Shown here in pieces: positions 12,326 through 24,616 of a stretch of DNA of 64,000 nt; within the stretch, counting starts at the first letter, position 1; every line of letters starts with the position of its first letter. Both the position numbers and the translations under genes were made by a program. The DNA is from Medicago truncatula (taxonomy: Eukaryota; Streptophyta; Magnoliopsida; Fabales; Fabaceae). A model generated the notes under the pieces. It was not told where the DNA came from and did no database searches. It was given only the letters and a program-made list of their open reading frames with translations. Location of the stretch: assembly GCF_003473485.1 (NCBI RefSeq), contig NC_053046.1, forward strand, positions 42,927,832-42,991,831. The letters are read 5' to 3'.

Positions 12326-13273
12326 GAATTGTTATTGGGTTGAATATATTTTTTTATTTCTGCTCTCCCCCCTGCACTTTTCGTTCGCGTCCAGCCAAAC
12401 TGACCAAAATACCCCTGCATTACTTAACTAATGCAAGTGTAAAAAAAACGTAACTTAGTTTTATCACAAATGTTGTAAAAAAAATCTGTTTGACTGACCC
12501 GAAACCATAATCATCAACATTTTGAAGGCTTCAACTTTATGAGACGACGGTGGTGGCTTCAATTTCAAAACAAGTCTTGTAATTTCTTTTGTCAATAACA
12601 TCACCAGTTTCCGACAACAAAGACGAAACAATGTGATCAATATTCAACATTAACATTAAACCCTTTAAACTCAATATATTTATCTTCTGTTCCATTTTAT
12701 GATTAGGATAAAGATTGAAACTAGAGAATGAAGTTGGAGACATGAGAGGTTTTGCCATAATTGTAGATTTTGAAATTTCTAGCGTCTTTGTTTTCTTCTG
12801 AAGTTTTCTTCTTGTGGATTTGCAAGCACCAGAAATTCGTTATATTGGGGACTTGGATTCTCTTCCGTAAGAATTTCACTGGATGCTCTGGAGTGAAAAT
12901 CTAAACCTTTAATTACCCTTTTAATAATTATAAATGCTTGCAATTAAAAAAATTGAATGGAGAGGATCTCACTGGACTCTCCGGTCACAAGAGAGAATCC
13001 CCTCCCTTATCTTGGACTCTCCCTTGACCTTCATTCTCCCACTCCGTCAACAATGCTCCCTTGCTACTTAATTTTCAGAGAACATATGATCACAACATTT
13101 GTGAACTGAATGGAGAGCAAAGAGATTTTTTTGACAAGGGAGAGTCAGTCAAAGAAATAAATATACCTTTTTCAAAGTTCAGTTTGATCATCTCGTTCGT
13201 GGCTGACTGGTGTCATGTTTTCCTTTAAAGAAATAATCTAATGACCATAATCTAATGAGGCCATAATCTAATG

Positions 13274-13616
13274 ACCATCGGTACACAATAATTTAAAGAA
13301 GGGTCTCGTTAATATTTTCCTTTCAGGAAATAATAATCATTTGCTAATTATAAAAACGTATGTCCGTATATTTTTTATGCTACAAATCTCTTAACATTTT
13401 TTTTTTTCTTCTGAAGAGGCTCTCTCTAACATATTTAAATGAGAATCCATTAATTTGGTTGCACAAACATATTAAGCATTTGAATAACAATTTCTCCAAC
13501 TTAATGATTCTTATTCGAACATGTGCATAGAGATTTGTAGCATAAATATATAGACATATGTTTTAATAATTAACAAATGAATTATTATATCTTGAAATTA
13601 TTGTGTATTGACCCAA
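13274..13616. repeat. Long inverted repeat (foldback element), about 110-bp arms
   Basis: The left arm from about 13279 (ACACAATAATTT ... GCTACAAATCTCT) is mirrored by a right arm ending near 13610 (AGAGATTTGTAGC ... AATTATTGTGTAT). Arms differ by scattered substitutions and small gaps. The spacer holds a second, shorter inverted pair (ATTTAAATGAGAATC versus GATTCTTATTC). Structure and lack of genes suggest a MITE. I could not identify a target duplication. Just upstream, 13230-13278 repeats CATAATCTAATGACCAT. Confidence 0.7.
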
Positions 13617-14344
13617 AATTCTAGAAAATGATACTTTTGTGGCCGAATTGTAAAACAAAACGCTACATGAAATAATCCTCTCAATTGTTTGTCGGCTCTA
13701 GTTTTTTAGTGAGAGAAACTCTATCTTCTTTCTAAGTTCTCTTTCCCCTTTGCTCTCATCGAGGAGGGGTGGTTTTAAGTCATTTTTTTAAACTTAAAAT
13801 CATTTCACTGCATCTTTTTTCCATTTCTTTTAATCTAAATAAGTTGTTTTCACATATATCAAGTTTTTTATTTTGCGCTTTTTCATGATTTCATCGTTCG
13901 AGCGTGGCATTGTGTTGTTATCCGTCTTATGCAGCATTGTTTGATTTCACATCTTGTTGCAGTGTTCGTTTGATTCCTATTGAGAGACCAACTTCAATCA
14001 ATTCCAGATTCAATCAATGATTTAGACGTCGGCATTCTAGATTCGGAAGCATATGTATTCCAGTCACTCATAATTTATCATATTAAATGTAGACATTTTG
14101 TCATTGTATGCAATTAACTTGGGTGTTATGAGTTTCTTCACAAACTCACCCTCAAATTTATAATGATATTTGTATCTTATGTACTCTATCAATTTGAGGG
14201 AAGAAATATCGTTCTATTGTCTCTTTATGTTCCTTCAATTAAGCTAAAAAACTAACTCATGTCTGTTTGCCAGTCCTTACTTCAACAATGAAAGTCTCCC
14301 TTCGTATTTCATAACAGCTTTATTTTTCACCCTTGATTTAAATG

Positions 14345-14490
14345 GAACTTGTGAAGAGAAAGAGTGGTTTCCCCAAACAGTAAGTGTTGTCGTACCTTAG
14401 ACTGGTAAGTCATCAGAGATGCCCAAATGACATCCGTAGAAGTAAAATCATATAACTTCTATGCTATTGAGGTCACTTGAGGTAGCACAT
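14345..14490 (+). pseudogene. Second decayed pectinesterase exon relic
   Basis: GAAGAGAAAGAGTGGTTTCC aligns with the start of exon 2 of the 1295-3172 gene (GCAGAGAAAGAGTGTTTGTGCC). TCATCAGAGATGCCCAAATG then aligns with its CATCAGACAGAGGTCCAAATGG. GTAGAAGTAAAATCATATAACTTCTATG with a following GAGGTCACTTGAGGTA aligns with the end of exon 2 and its splice donor. Frameshifts and a large gap remove any coding capacity. Homology also extends upstream to about 14219. Confidence 0.65.
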
Positions 14491-15142
14491 ATCTAAATTA
14501 TGCTTTGACTCGTGTAGCAATAAAATTAATAAAAAAAACTGTTACTCAAAATCCTAAACAAATCCCTTAAAAATTAAATAAGAAGTCCTTGGTACAATTT
14601 TGCATTGTAGCACATATCTACATTGCTTTGACTCGTGTAGCAATAAAATCCTAAAATTTAGGTTTTACTCCATATCTAAATTAGTGTTCTATTTTGCCAT
14701 TTTAGAAATCAAATATATTTGTATTACCAACTTCATTTTGCAAAAGCAATCCACTCTTCACTTTCATTTCAAACTGGGTATGTAGACAAAAGTTGAATTT
14801 GCAGATGTCCAATTGAAACTTGAACAGGAGTGAGCAAACTTCTGTAATTTGAGAAGTCCTTAACGGAAATTTAAGCATTCAGCATTAAGAACTAACTTTT
14901 CTATCATACCAAAAACAACAAATATCTTCAAAATCAATACCAGCAATGGAATTATGTAGGCCAAAAAATGATGGTTCAAGACTCTGGTTCAGGGCACAAA
15001 CAAAAATCTACATTTTATCTATTTGGCTTAATCACTCCTTGATTTTGCAGCGGCTTCAAAAATCTTTTGTTGACTGACTAATCAATTATCATGAAACTGA
15101 AAATCTCTTGACGACAAACTTGTATCATTCAATTCAGTATTG

Positions 15143-18100
15143 TTACTTCCAGAGGCGTCTCTGTCCTCCAGTTTTCCTGCATCATTTGGAAAACACCAGC
15201 GTAAAAATGTTGGCGGAAATAAGACAGGGTAAATCATGTTTAGCAATAATAACCTAAAAAAATTTCCTGTTTAGCATCAACTATTTGTGCAACAATAGAA
15301 AACCTTCAACAACCAACCCAAAATCAATTTATATCATATGTAAGGTGAATTAGGAGTGACATGGTGGGTCTTGTGAAAAAATACAAATTACCACAAGAAA
15401 ATTAACCTCACTTCAGAGCAGATAACTTCAATTATATAAAAAAATCCAGATATTAAATGATTGGTGCTGCATTCTCATAACCCCATTTTTGTATCTCATT
15501 TTTGGATCCGAAAAAAGCCAAAATATGCACCTCTACTTAACTTTTGCATCAAATTTCCAGACTGTCCCTTGTCCCTCACAGATTTGTAATGGAAAAACTA
15601 TTTTTACCTGTGAACTATAAAATGTAATTAACCAGACGTTTGTTCTGTCTTCAGTTTTAGTTGATATATTTTCAATAATAGTTACTGTCGTGATTCTAGT
15701 TTCGTTTCTTGTTTTCAAAGTTTTTATAACAAAAGAACAAAACCTTGGTTGCAATATAGTTCCCAATTTTTTTAAATCAGTTAAGAAAATAAAAGCAGTT
15801 AGAGTATTACTCCTTATGCAATTTCAAACGCCTGAGGAATTCACTCGGAATATCACATCCTTGGTAAGACTGCAGCACTGGTCTTATATCAGCCGGGCTA
15901 GTACGGGCAACAACTGCATATGGATAATGGAGAAGGTAATGCAATATCTACAAACATAAAATCTCACAACAATAATTTCAAACATTAACTCATTTAAATA
16001 CATCTCAAGAGGAATGCACTTACACTCAAGGAATGGTATGAAATCCACAAGAGCTGTATCATCTTTATCAGTCTGCACCCATGGCTTAATAGGGACACAG
16101 TTCTCAGGTTGTAGGCAACTTTCTAAAGCATGGCCACTTAAGTACATAACTTTTGCAGGATTCCTGTTTAGTTTTGAAAGATCCTGCCAATGACAGGCAA
16201 AGGGAAAAACATTTCATAATAATAACAATATTCAAGACACCACATTTGTGCAGTATCAAAATAAAATGACAGGAAAAAGCAAAGGACATGATAATTGCAT
16301 GTCTTTAGTATGCTCTTCAGGTGTAAGTTGTATTACAAATAATAGTTTCAATCAAGACATATGTTCTCTATTATAATCAACAATCAATCATAAGCTTATC
16401 ACTAGAGTGTATATACATAATTTGAGAAAGAACAATACAAGAATATAAACTCAGACGTACTCTATAGTGTTTCCCATCCTGATACTTAGTAGCAGGTCTC
16501 GAGAGCCTGTACCTAATGCAGTGCTTAGGATCCAGCCTTTCTATAACAGGGTCTACAAACTGCACAAATCAACAAAAGCGTGAATATGAATACTCATAAG
16601 TCAAAACAATGATAAATTATCCATTCAGAATACAGAGAAACAAAATCAGATTACCATATTCTGTTCATCTGTATACACCACTATTTCAAAGAACTGAGCT
16701 AGATGTTCCAAGAAGGCATCAACTCCAGGTCTTTTAAAAGTCTGCCAGCTTGTATCTCGCTTCACATTCCAAATAAAAGTAAAAATCAACATTATATAAG
16801 TCAGATGTCTGCAGCATGTAAGAGATCCAACTCTTTCTTTTGTGTGACATACATTATAGAAATGAAATTGTCCATAAACTTTCATATCATTAATAATCAT
16901 ATAGCCCATTCAAAGATATTCGATATTTTTATATCCCCAAAATAGTGCATGTGCAGTTGAAGTCTTACCGTCCAAATGTAGTGAATCAATGTTTCATTGA
17001 GATCTAGAACAAGTGTGAACACATGTTGCTCCTGAGGAAGCAAATCTGGAAGGAGCTTGTCCGTGTATGGTTCTGTATAACCCTGGAAGGAAGCATGGCC
17101 AAAGCATTAAAAGTTTAACACAAGGTGTAAAAACATGAAAAGAAAGGCAAACTTAAAAACCAAAATTAGAGAAGTAAAAGCATGCACATACCTTAACATG
17201 TTCTTCAATAAACCTTCTTGCATCCAAATAAAGCTCTACTGCTTTAGCAGGCACTAAAATATTACATGCAGGAAAATCAGCAAGCTATTAATATGAAAAA
17301 CATACACATGTACAAACTAATTTGGAGTTCTTGTAGAAGAATCAAAATTTGGAGTTTAAAACCGTGTCAATATTATTATAATAAAGTAAATAAAAAAAAA
17401 AAATTGGTTTAATCAATGTGATATGCCATCTAATGATTTTAAAAGGCAAGTTTCCTCAAAATATGCCGTCTAATATTACATGCAGAAAAATCAGCAAGCT
17501 ATTAATATTGAAAATATGATATATCTCCTAAAATATGCCGTCTAATGATTTTAAAAGGCAAGTTTCCTCAAAATCAAAACCGGTGCATTAGAATTAAATT
17601 GGAAAAGATATATCCTAAGAATTATGCCACGTTTGATTTTTGGATTTGTTTCAAAACAAATAAATAAATATTTTAGAAGTATACAACATCATTTTGTCTG
17701 TACCAGTCCTCCTTAACAATACAACTAAACCAATGCCCACTTGACTTCTTTGCTAGTTACTACGCCCTGATCAAATGCTACAAAGGAGGCCGTATAATAG
17801 ATATTTCTATGATTGTACAGAGTACAGTTCTTTTGGTACATATTAAAATTACCAGTGTTGTCAATCGCGGATAACGGAAATTTGGGGATTGATAAAATTA
17901 GCATCACTGTTTGTCAACATTTTACATTAAATAGCTATGAATGAACAACAGAAGTATGTCTAATTTCCGCTACAACATCGCTCATAACATCAACGCAGCT
18001 GCTATTTAACAACACTGAAAATTACCGTTAACTATCATATCATAAAAGCTTTTTTGTAATGCGCATATGCAAGCAGCAATTTATCCATGGGACCCCTACT

Positions 18101-20724
18101 ACATATTGTTATGATTAATTGATAAATTAATCTATATAAATTATGATTATCCATAGCCAAGATAACTTCACAAAATCACAAAAGAGATGTAGTGGTTAAC
18201 TCATCCATTCGATTCATGTTTGTACTTGCAGGAAGTATGATCATTCCTACCCTTGGCAGTGTTGTTCCAGTCAAGGGCGGTATATTTTGGGTGTTTGTAA
18301 AAGTGATCCTTCTTTCTGAGACCAAGCCCCCCCTTTCATGCAAAGCAGGAACTGCCCCTTCCTCAAACCACCTAGTGGGAGGTTCTTTTCCCTAACTCCC
18401 TTCTCACCTCCTCTCGGGATAACTGCTTGGGCCCTCTCACTTTAACTTTCCCACCTCTATCCATTCGGACTCGCCCACACACCAGGCACATGCTTTCTCC
18501 AAGTCGCCCAAGGACTTCCCTTATTTAGGTCAAGGGTATGGAACTAAATGGCATATGATGGTCCAATGTTCATGTAACAGCAACACTCCCGAAGTCCAAG
18601 GGAAGAGACACTCACATGAAGAACCTCAAAATTAATTATATATTTAAAGGATCCGAACAATACTGATATAAGATAAGTGACGTACAGAGTAAAGCTAGGG
18701 GAACCCACCTGTCACTGCAGTTGAGTATACCATCCCTTGAAATTTCTGCAAGCATAATAAAATCGAAAAATATCAACCTACTAATGTTAAGGCCTATTAA
18801 CATATTAAACTGACTAAAGGAACAATGATAATTTACTACATTCTAACCATGCAAAGCTCCAAAACTAAGCAATAGTGCTGTCCACAAAGGGATTACCAAT
18901 AAACAAAAAAGTAAAAATTTGCAACTCATTTAAGTTCATGTTGCATAAGAGGCATTTCAAATAACAAGAGAACAACATTCAAAGAGTACGTTGTTCCCTG
19001 TTTTTTTGGCCTTCTGTTTCCTGTTTTTAGTCAGTTGTTCCCTTATGTTGGTGATGTGGTTTGTGGCCGATTTCTTTTGCACTTCAGTTTAGTTTCACGC
19101 CTTGCTCGTCTTATACTTGGTTTGTGATTTGCAGAAAATTTAGCAGATTCAAAAACACATTCGAAGAGTCATTTCATCAAACAAAAATTTGTTAATGTTG
19201 AGAGTCTAAACACAACAATTCATGCTAGAAAAATGTCAACCTACTAATGTTGAGGCCTATTAACATATTAAAATGACTAAAGGAACAAAGAAAATCTATC
19301 ACATTCAAACAATGCAGAGTTCTAAAACTAAGCAATAGTAAGGTCAACAAAGTGTGTTTCCAAGAAACAACACAGTAAAATTTTCAATCTGACACTGATA
19401 TCACTAAAATTTACTTATGCAAGCAATTGAAAGCCGCCATATCAAAGTGTTGCATCCAAAGATACCACACCACCAATAAATTGACAAAATGTGGGAAAAA
19501 TGTCAAATCCACACACAAATTTTGCAACTCATTCCAGTTCATATTCTAAGAGCCACTTCATCAAACAAATAAATAATCATTAAATTTATAGAGTCTAAAC
19601 CTCTGTAGCCCTGACACTTCTAATTGAAGGCGTGTTCGATGTCCAACACGTGTCACTGTCCAATACCGACATGACACCCACATATGTGATTACAGTGAAT
19701 TATGTCATTTACTATCAGTGTTGATGTGTCAGTGTCAGTGCCGTGTTCGATGTTCATGTTTGTGCTTCATAGGTCTAAACACAACAATTCACACTAGAAA
19801 AATAACTTCAAATGTAAAATTAGTAGCAGCACTCAAATTGAGAGCAGTAACTTGAAACAATTATAATCCATTCATTCAAACCATGCTGAGTTTTGTCATA
19901 ATTCAAACAAGTATATCTATCACAATCCCTGGTAGTAATGTAAGAAAATGACATAATTGAATGTAATTACTAGTCACACGTGTGATGTCTTCGAACAGAA
20001 ATGTCGGTACTTTTAGATATTTGAAAAACCATTTCATCAAACAAAAATTCGTCAATTATTTAGAAATTGAACATTAAACAAAACAATTAATGGTAGAAAA
20101 ACTAATTTCAAATGTTAAATTAGCAAAGAAGATTAAATGCGAAGAAAGATTCAGAAACAGTTACTTACATCGAGAGAAGTAGCTCCATCAGGTGGAGAGT
20201 ACTTAGTCGAATCACGAAACAACTTCGTTTTCTCATCAATTTCGTCCGTACTATAAGCTGCACATTACATTCAATAAACAAGAAAGAAAAATAAAATCAA
20301 TCAATCATCATTTCGTTTTCCAGATCAATACGATTAAAGAAAGATTCAAAATGATTAACTACAGTGGAAACGGAAATGAAGAGGAAAAAGAAAAATACGA
20401 ACCGTAAGAGGCGTAACCGGCAACGGCGGTGGTTCCGGTTAAGGCACCGATGGCGGCGTATTTGAGGAAGTTCCAGCGGTTAGGGGAAGCGGTGGAAGAA
20501 AAAGGAGGAGGTGGAGGAGGAGTGGCGGAAGAAGGTGGAGGAGTGGCGGAAGAAGGAGGAGGTGGAGAAGGAGTGGCGGAAGGAGGAGGATGAGGAGTAG
20601 CAGGAGCGGCGGTGGATGAGAAACGTGAAGAAGGTTGAGGAGTGACTTTGGAAAAGCGGAATGGCTTCGAAGACGATGATGCTGCGACGGAGAAGAATCG
20701 AGATCGGAGAATTTGGAGAGACAT
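15143..20724 (-). CDS. TIM50: Mitochondrial import inner membrane translocase subunit TIM50 (ten exons)
   Basis: Exons in transcription order: 20724-20403, 20257-20169, 18745-18709, 17253-17192, 17082-16969, 16759-16655, 16559-16461, 16183-16024, 15913-15811 and 15176-15143. All junctions are GT-AG and phases agree, giving 374 residues. TIM50 is the receptor of the TIM23 complex that takes presequence proteins from TOM. Residues 1-20 are basic and Ser-rich, like a mitochondrial presequence. A proline-rich linker with repeated PPSSATPP follows, then one membrane span (AAIGALTGTTAVAGYA) and the intermembrane-space domain. The FCP1/NIF phosphatase-like motif reads VLDLNETL: the second Asp of DxD is Asn, as in other plant TIM50s, so no phosphatase activity is expected. 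WQTFKRPGVDAFLEHL, the ADIRPVLQSY-like segment and the RRLWK tail fit the family. An upstream in-frame ATG at 20802 would mask the presequence; 20724 is preferred. The last two joins are the least certain. Confidence 0.93.
17405..17572. repeat. Local duplication in TIM50 intron (between exons 3 and 4)
   Basis: The phrase CTAATGATTTTAAAAGGCAAG followed by TTTCCTCAAAAT occurs at about 17430 and again at about 17542, each time next to ATATGCC(A/G)TCTAAT. A TTACATGCAG(G/A)AAAATCAGCAAG phrase also occurs at about 17263 and 17475. These are short direct duplications within the 1455-bp intron with no coding meaning. Confidence 0.7.
18768..19800. repeat. Direct duplication inside TIM50 intron 2
   Basis: 18768-18875 and 19229-19345 are near-identical: both carry CAACCTACTAATGTT(A/G)AGGCC, then TATTAACATATTAAA, GACTAAAGGAACAA and AAACTAAGCAATAG. 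A related segment follows near 19860. A second shared phrase GTCTAAACACAACAATTCA is found at about 19205 and 19773. The duplication explains much of the intron length and provides an empty-site comparison for the MITE at 19601-19772. Confidence 0.8.
19601..19772. mobile_element. Family M MITE, copy 3, TIM50 intron 2, with 8-bp target duplication
   Basis: A 172-bp element from CTCTGTAGCCCTGACAC to GTGCTTCATAG, rich in facing GTGTC/GACAC words. It is flanked by GTCTAAAC at 19593-19600 and 19773-19780. The duplicated intron segment near 19205 carries the uninterrupted site (GAGAGTCTAAACACAACAATTC), a paralogous empty site that confirms insertion and both boundaries. Confidence 0.85.
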
Positions 20725-21057
20725 TGTTGTTATGGTGAATGAAATGAAATGAAAGAGGTTCAGGTAGGGTTTTGGCTTGGCTTGGTGGAGACGCCGGATC
20801 AACTCTGTTAAGCTTTCTGTTATTCTTTTTTAACTATTTGGACTTTGACGCCGTCAGTCTAGCTAACGTTGTTTCTAGAGCCCTGCTAAAAAGTTTTTTG
20901 GTGGATTATTTATTTCTTCTCCCACAAGAAAAAGATTTTTTTTAAGTAATCTAATAATATTAGGAATTCACCTGAATATTAATTAAAAAAATGTTGCTTG
21001 AGGACGAAAAAGATGTTTTTTTTTTTTTTTTTGTAAGAAAACAATTTTAAAAATCTA

Positions 21058-21172
21058 TGAACTCACTTGATAGGGATGTTGCATATTATATATAGAGGTT
21101 GGGGTTCGAATCTCGGACACTCTATTTCTCCACAATTAAATTGTGTGAGCTATAACTACTAGGATACTCGAC
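21058..21172 (+). mobile_element. tRNA-derived SINE fragment
   Basis: An A-box-like CACTTGATAGGGATG is followed by a good B box GGTTCGAATC at 21103-21112. The tail ACACTCTATTTCTCCACAAT then GTGTGAGC, ACTACTAGGATACTCGAC is the usual 3' body of plant Au-like SINEs. It is degenerate at the 5' side. Sits in the region upstream of TIM50. Confidence 0.65.
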
Positions 21173-22430
21173 AAAAAAATTCTAAAATATATTAATTAAA
21201 AAAAGATGATAGTGTTTTTTACTATATAAATAAAGAAAATTATAATGGAATCTAGCTAAGAAATTATAATGAAAATTACAGTGCAAACTCATATTACATG
21301 GATGGAATCTGAAGGAAAAAAATTGCAAAAGGGAAAACAGAGAATGACATATATTGCATGTGGTAAAACACTATTAACCCTACATTGTATTGTCTAAAAG
21401 AAAAATTTGATTTTTTTTAAACGATGAGATTTTATTAAGCGTTTTGTCAAAGTCAAATTGAGGTATTTTACAATACCACTTAAAAGTTAAGTATTTGAAA
21501 TTCTTTCTTTACAGTATAGAATATTTTGAAAGAAAAAAATTTGGAAAATGAGAGATTTCATCAAATATTGTCAAAATTAAATTGAGATATTTCAAATACC
21601 ACCTTAAAGTTAAGAATTTTAAATTATTTCGCTACTATATTGGTCATATATATTTCAAAAATTTAACATTTGTCATTTTATTTTTATTTTTTTAAATTTA
21701 TCATGTATGTTTCAAATTTTGCTTATTGGCCCCCTGTTAATTTTTAAATTTAGTAAGTTGGTCCTTTTAATTATAAAAAATTACAAACTAATCCATGTAA
21801 TAATCATATAATTACTCCTATAAGGATTCAAACATGAGATCTCAAAATCAAGGTTTGCTCTCATAGCCTGCTCAACAACACCAATATTTTGTTGTAGTTC
21901 AGCTTTTTATCAACTAATTTTTAATAATTCTATGTTTGGAGCTTTGGAGGCCAAATAGCCTTTAGAAAAACGTGTGTTTTTTTTAGAGACTTAAAACAAA
22001 TATTTGGATCGCCTTGCGTTTGGATCAACTATATTTCTACGTTCTTAATTAGGAGCCTTCCGATCTTTCCCCTTTGACTTGTTAATATTGGTTATAGCCT
22101 CGTACCTTATCTTGTAATACAATTACTAATCTTCCATCAAGTTCTTCATATGGGAATATTATATGACACTTATCTTGAATATATTTCAATCCTAAATGAG
22201 AACTTCCGTTAGCAATTAGCATCCAATTCATTAAAATATGTTGGTGATTTGAGGTGATTCTAAGATTGACGATCAAAGTTGATGAAGCGCAATGAAGAAT
22301 GTTCATTGGTTCCTCTGACTGAGTCTTGCGCGCACATGCAAATAACACTTTAACGATCAAGTTTGTCTATGATTGGGTGAGTGATTGGTTTTGATTAAAA
22401 GTAAAAATACCTTTTTCCAAGTATATCTTT
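21173..22430. other. AT-rich intergenic DNA, no gene seen
   Basis: Long A/T runs, with a repeated phrase (TTAAAGTTAAG near 21480 and 21610, with AAATTGAG(G/A)TATTT nearby) showing a small local duplication. Open frames here lack codon character. Nothing else is recognisable. Confidence 0.4.
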
Positions 22431-23600
22431 ATATATGACGAGTTTCAGGAATACGAGGTGAAAATTCGTTGAGTTAATTGAACGAAATCTACATGATTCT
22501 TAGACTTTTGTCTAATCACAATCATATAGTGACAATATGATTGACATGTTCACTAGGATACATCGTCAATACCACCCCATAATATGTGAATTTTGCTCTT
22601 CACCCTACACATTTTGCTCGCGTTCTGCAGCCATGTCAAAAATGTCATTGCGCTAGTTAACTTGCGCAAGTGTTAATCAATGCACAACTTAACCAACGTT
22701 GCGTGAGTTAACTAGCGCAACGTTAGTTAAGTCACGCTACGTGTTGTCTTAAACAAGGCGGAACACCTCATAAAAGGAATGAACAAAATTGAGGCATATA
22801 ACAATATCTCATTTTATTAATAGAATTCATACAATACAATAATTGATACAATAATTTATTCCAATTCACTAATTTATTCTACTTATTTTCTCCCTTTTGG
22901 GGTAAAAAGTAATCAATCTTCTTAGGGTAAAATAGCGAGCAGCCTTCTTGGGGAAAATACATCACCAACCTCTGGGCTGAATTTAAATCTAGTTTTTTTT
23001 TATGCCCCAACAAGAATCCTTTTACCCACGGTAAAAAGTTTATGGAGTAAAAAAAACAGATTTAAACTTATCCCAATGGTTGATCACTTCCCCAAGTTGG
23101 CTACTCACTATTTTACTCCGAAGAAGAGAAATAGAGGGAGAGAGTGAGGAGGGGGAGAAAGTGAGATGGTGTGAGGAAATAGGGAAGTATGGAGGGGTAT
23201 TTATAGGTGAGAATGGTAGTGTAGGTTATAACCACCATAAATGTGGTCAAAAAAACGTGTAAAGTTTGTAGAAAATGTGTGGATTGAAGGTTGAAAACCT
23301 GACCACCGTCCAAAAAACGTTTGTTCTTCAGTTCTGACCACCAGCCAACGTGCATGAGTTAACTCGCGCATAGGTCAATGGTGCGTGACTCAAGTCACGC
23401 AGAGGTTATAAAATGCGCAAGTTAAGTCACGTAGGGCGCGAGCAAAATGTGCTGGGTGAAGAGCAACATTCATAATATGTACCTCCATGATCCAATCTAT
23501 TAGCGGAATGGGCCTCAGCCTAGTCCGAACAATAGGTAATTATCATTCTCATACCCTTCTCTTTTTTAGTAACTATGCCATCAATTATGAGTAATTTTTT
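22430..23600. repeat. Duplicated flank block E, copy 1 (host of the Mutator-like element)
   Basis: 22430-22587 plus 23472-23600 resemble 28165-28465. Shared phrases include ACGAGTTT followed by ATACGAGGTGAAAATTCGTTG (here) or ATACAAGGTGAAAATCCGTTG (there), GATACATCGTCAAT, GAACAATAG(G/A)TAATTATCA and CCATCAATTATGAGT. It is an older duplicated or transposed segment, function unknown. Confidence 0.7.
22588..23471. mobile_element. 884-bp nonautonomous Mutator-like element with 9-bp target duplication
   Basis: Starts GAATTTTGCTCTTCACCC and ends GGGTGAAGAGCAACATTC. Terminal inverted repeats run about 35 bp to the inner CTCGCG/CGCGAG. It is flanked by ATAATATGT at 22579-22587 and 23472-23480, a 9-bp duplication typical of Mutator-like elements. 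Near both ends the word GCGCAAGTTAACT(C)ACGC is iterated in both orientations as subterminal repeats. No transposase frame. A homologous flank at about 28290-28325 lacks the element. Confidence 0.9.
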
Positions 23601-23829
23601 GGGTGATCCATTATTATTATCCACCAAGATCATTATGCATGGAGGCTTTATCAATTTTTAATAATGTGGGCGTGTGTGGGTTTGAAGGCGGTTCCTTGAC
23701 CCCCTTTGCTCTTCTGTACCGCATCACCCGGGGGTTTTGGCCCCAAACCATGAATGGTATGAATGCAACTTGACAATCAAACCTCAATTTGTTCTGTTCA
23801 GTATGAAGATAACAGCTGCAAATTTCTAT

Positions 23830-23975
23830 GATCAATAATACTGATCCGACTGACAACTGGCTACTACTTACTTTTCAAGTACCTATTATCGTTCATGACA
23901 AAATGCATTCCTGAATATCAGGTAAGTCTTGGCATAGTCACAGTGCCTAACATACCATCTGCTTCATATTAATTT
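23830..23975. repeat. Duplicated flank block C, copy 1
   Basis: Contains ACAACTGGCTACTACTTAC and CGTTCATGACAAAATGCAT, then GGCATAGTCACAGTGCCTAACATACCATCTGC. 58465-58585 has the same words in the same order, about 0.9 kb upstream of the second acidic membrane protein gene. Here it lies about 0.7 kb upstream of the first, so it marks the duplicated unit. Confidence 0.75.
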
Positions 23976-24512
23976 TCCAACTATAGACTTTTCTGAAAAA
24001 GACCAAGGGTATATTCAAACAATATACTAGTAACAAATACATAGTAGCCTATAAAAATACATATAACAAATACAGTTTTTTTTCTCAGGCATATATATAA
24101 CAAATACAGTTATCCGTCAAATTTATTTATGATATTATTTTTAAAACATTTCAACAAATATTTATGCTTCTTAATTAGTTGACTAGTTCTATCGTTGACT
24201 TTGTATTTATGATAATAGTGGATATAATTGTTTAATAAAATCAATTTGATAAAATTATTGATTTTTCTTCAATTTATAACTTATTTTAGTGTGTGTGAAA
24301 TAACTTAGCTAGTATAACACTCCTAATAATGGAAAACATAATTTTCTTTTCTCTTCTTGATTCGAACCATATTCATCACATGGTGAAGTCTAACCTTTTC
24401 CACTGAACACAATAAGCACATAGTATTATCAATTGAAATGTCTTTAAATTATTTTCAGAAACCAACAAAAATAATAATAGAATCACCCTCTCCAGTACAC
24501 ACCAGTCACCAC

Positions 24513-24520
24513 TATATATA
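24513..24520 (+). promoter_or_regulatory. TATA box of the acidic membrane protein gene (copy 1)
   Basis: TATATATA within CACTATATATAATGAG, 97 bp before the ATG at 24617. The same phrase stands at the matching place before the paralogue (59373-59380), with the surrounding AGTACACACCA(G/A)TCA conserved. Confidence 0.7.
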
Positions 24521-24616
24521 ATGAGGCCTTCCTGGCTTTAATTCACCAAACCATCATATCTCACTACTTACAATCTACCAAACCTCATTTCATTCTCTTT
24601 CTTTAGAGTGAACACT

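Noticed and set aside
12350-12480. Segment CTGCACTTTTCGTTCGCG and ...TGCAAGTGT resembling the end of the 22588-23471 Mutator-like element
   Set aside because: Only loose similarity at one end; I found no opposite terminus or 9-bp duplication.
18192-18395. 67-codon plus-strand frame in TIM50 intron 2/3 region
   Set aside because: Falls inside a TIM50 intron on the opposite strand, with no recognisable product.
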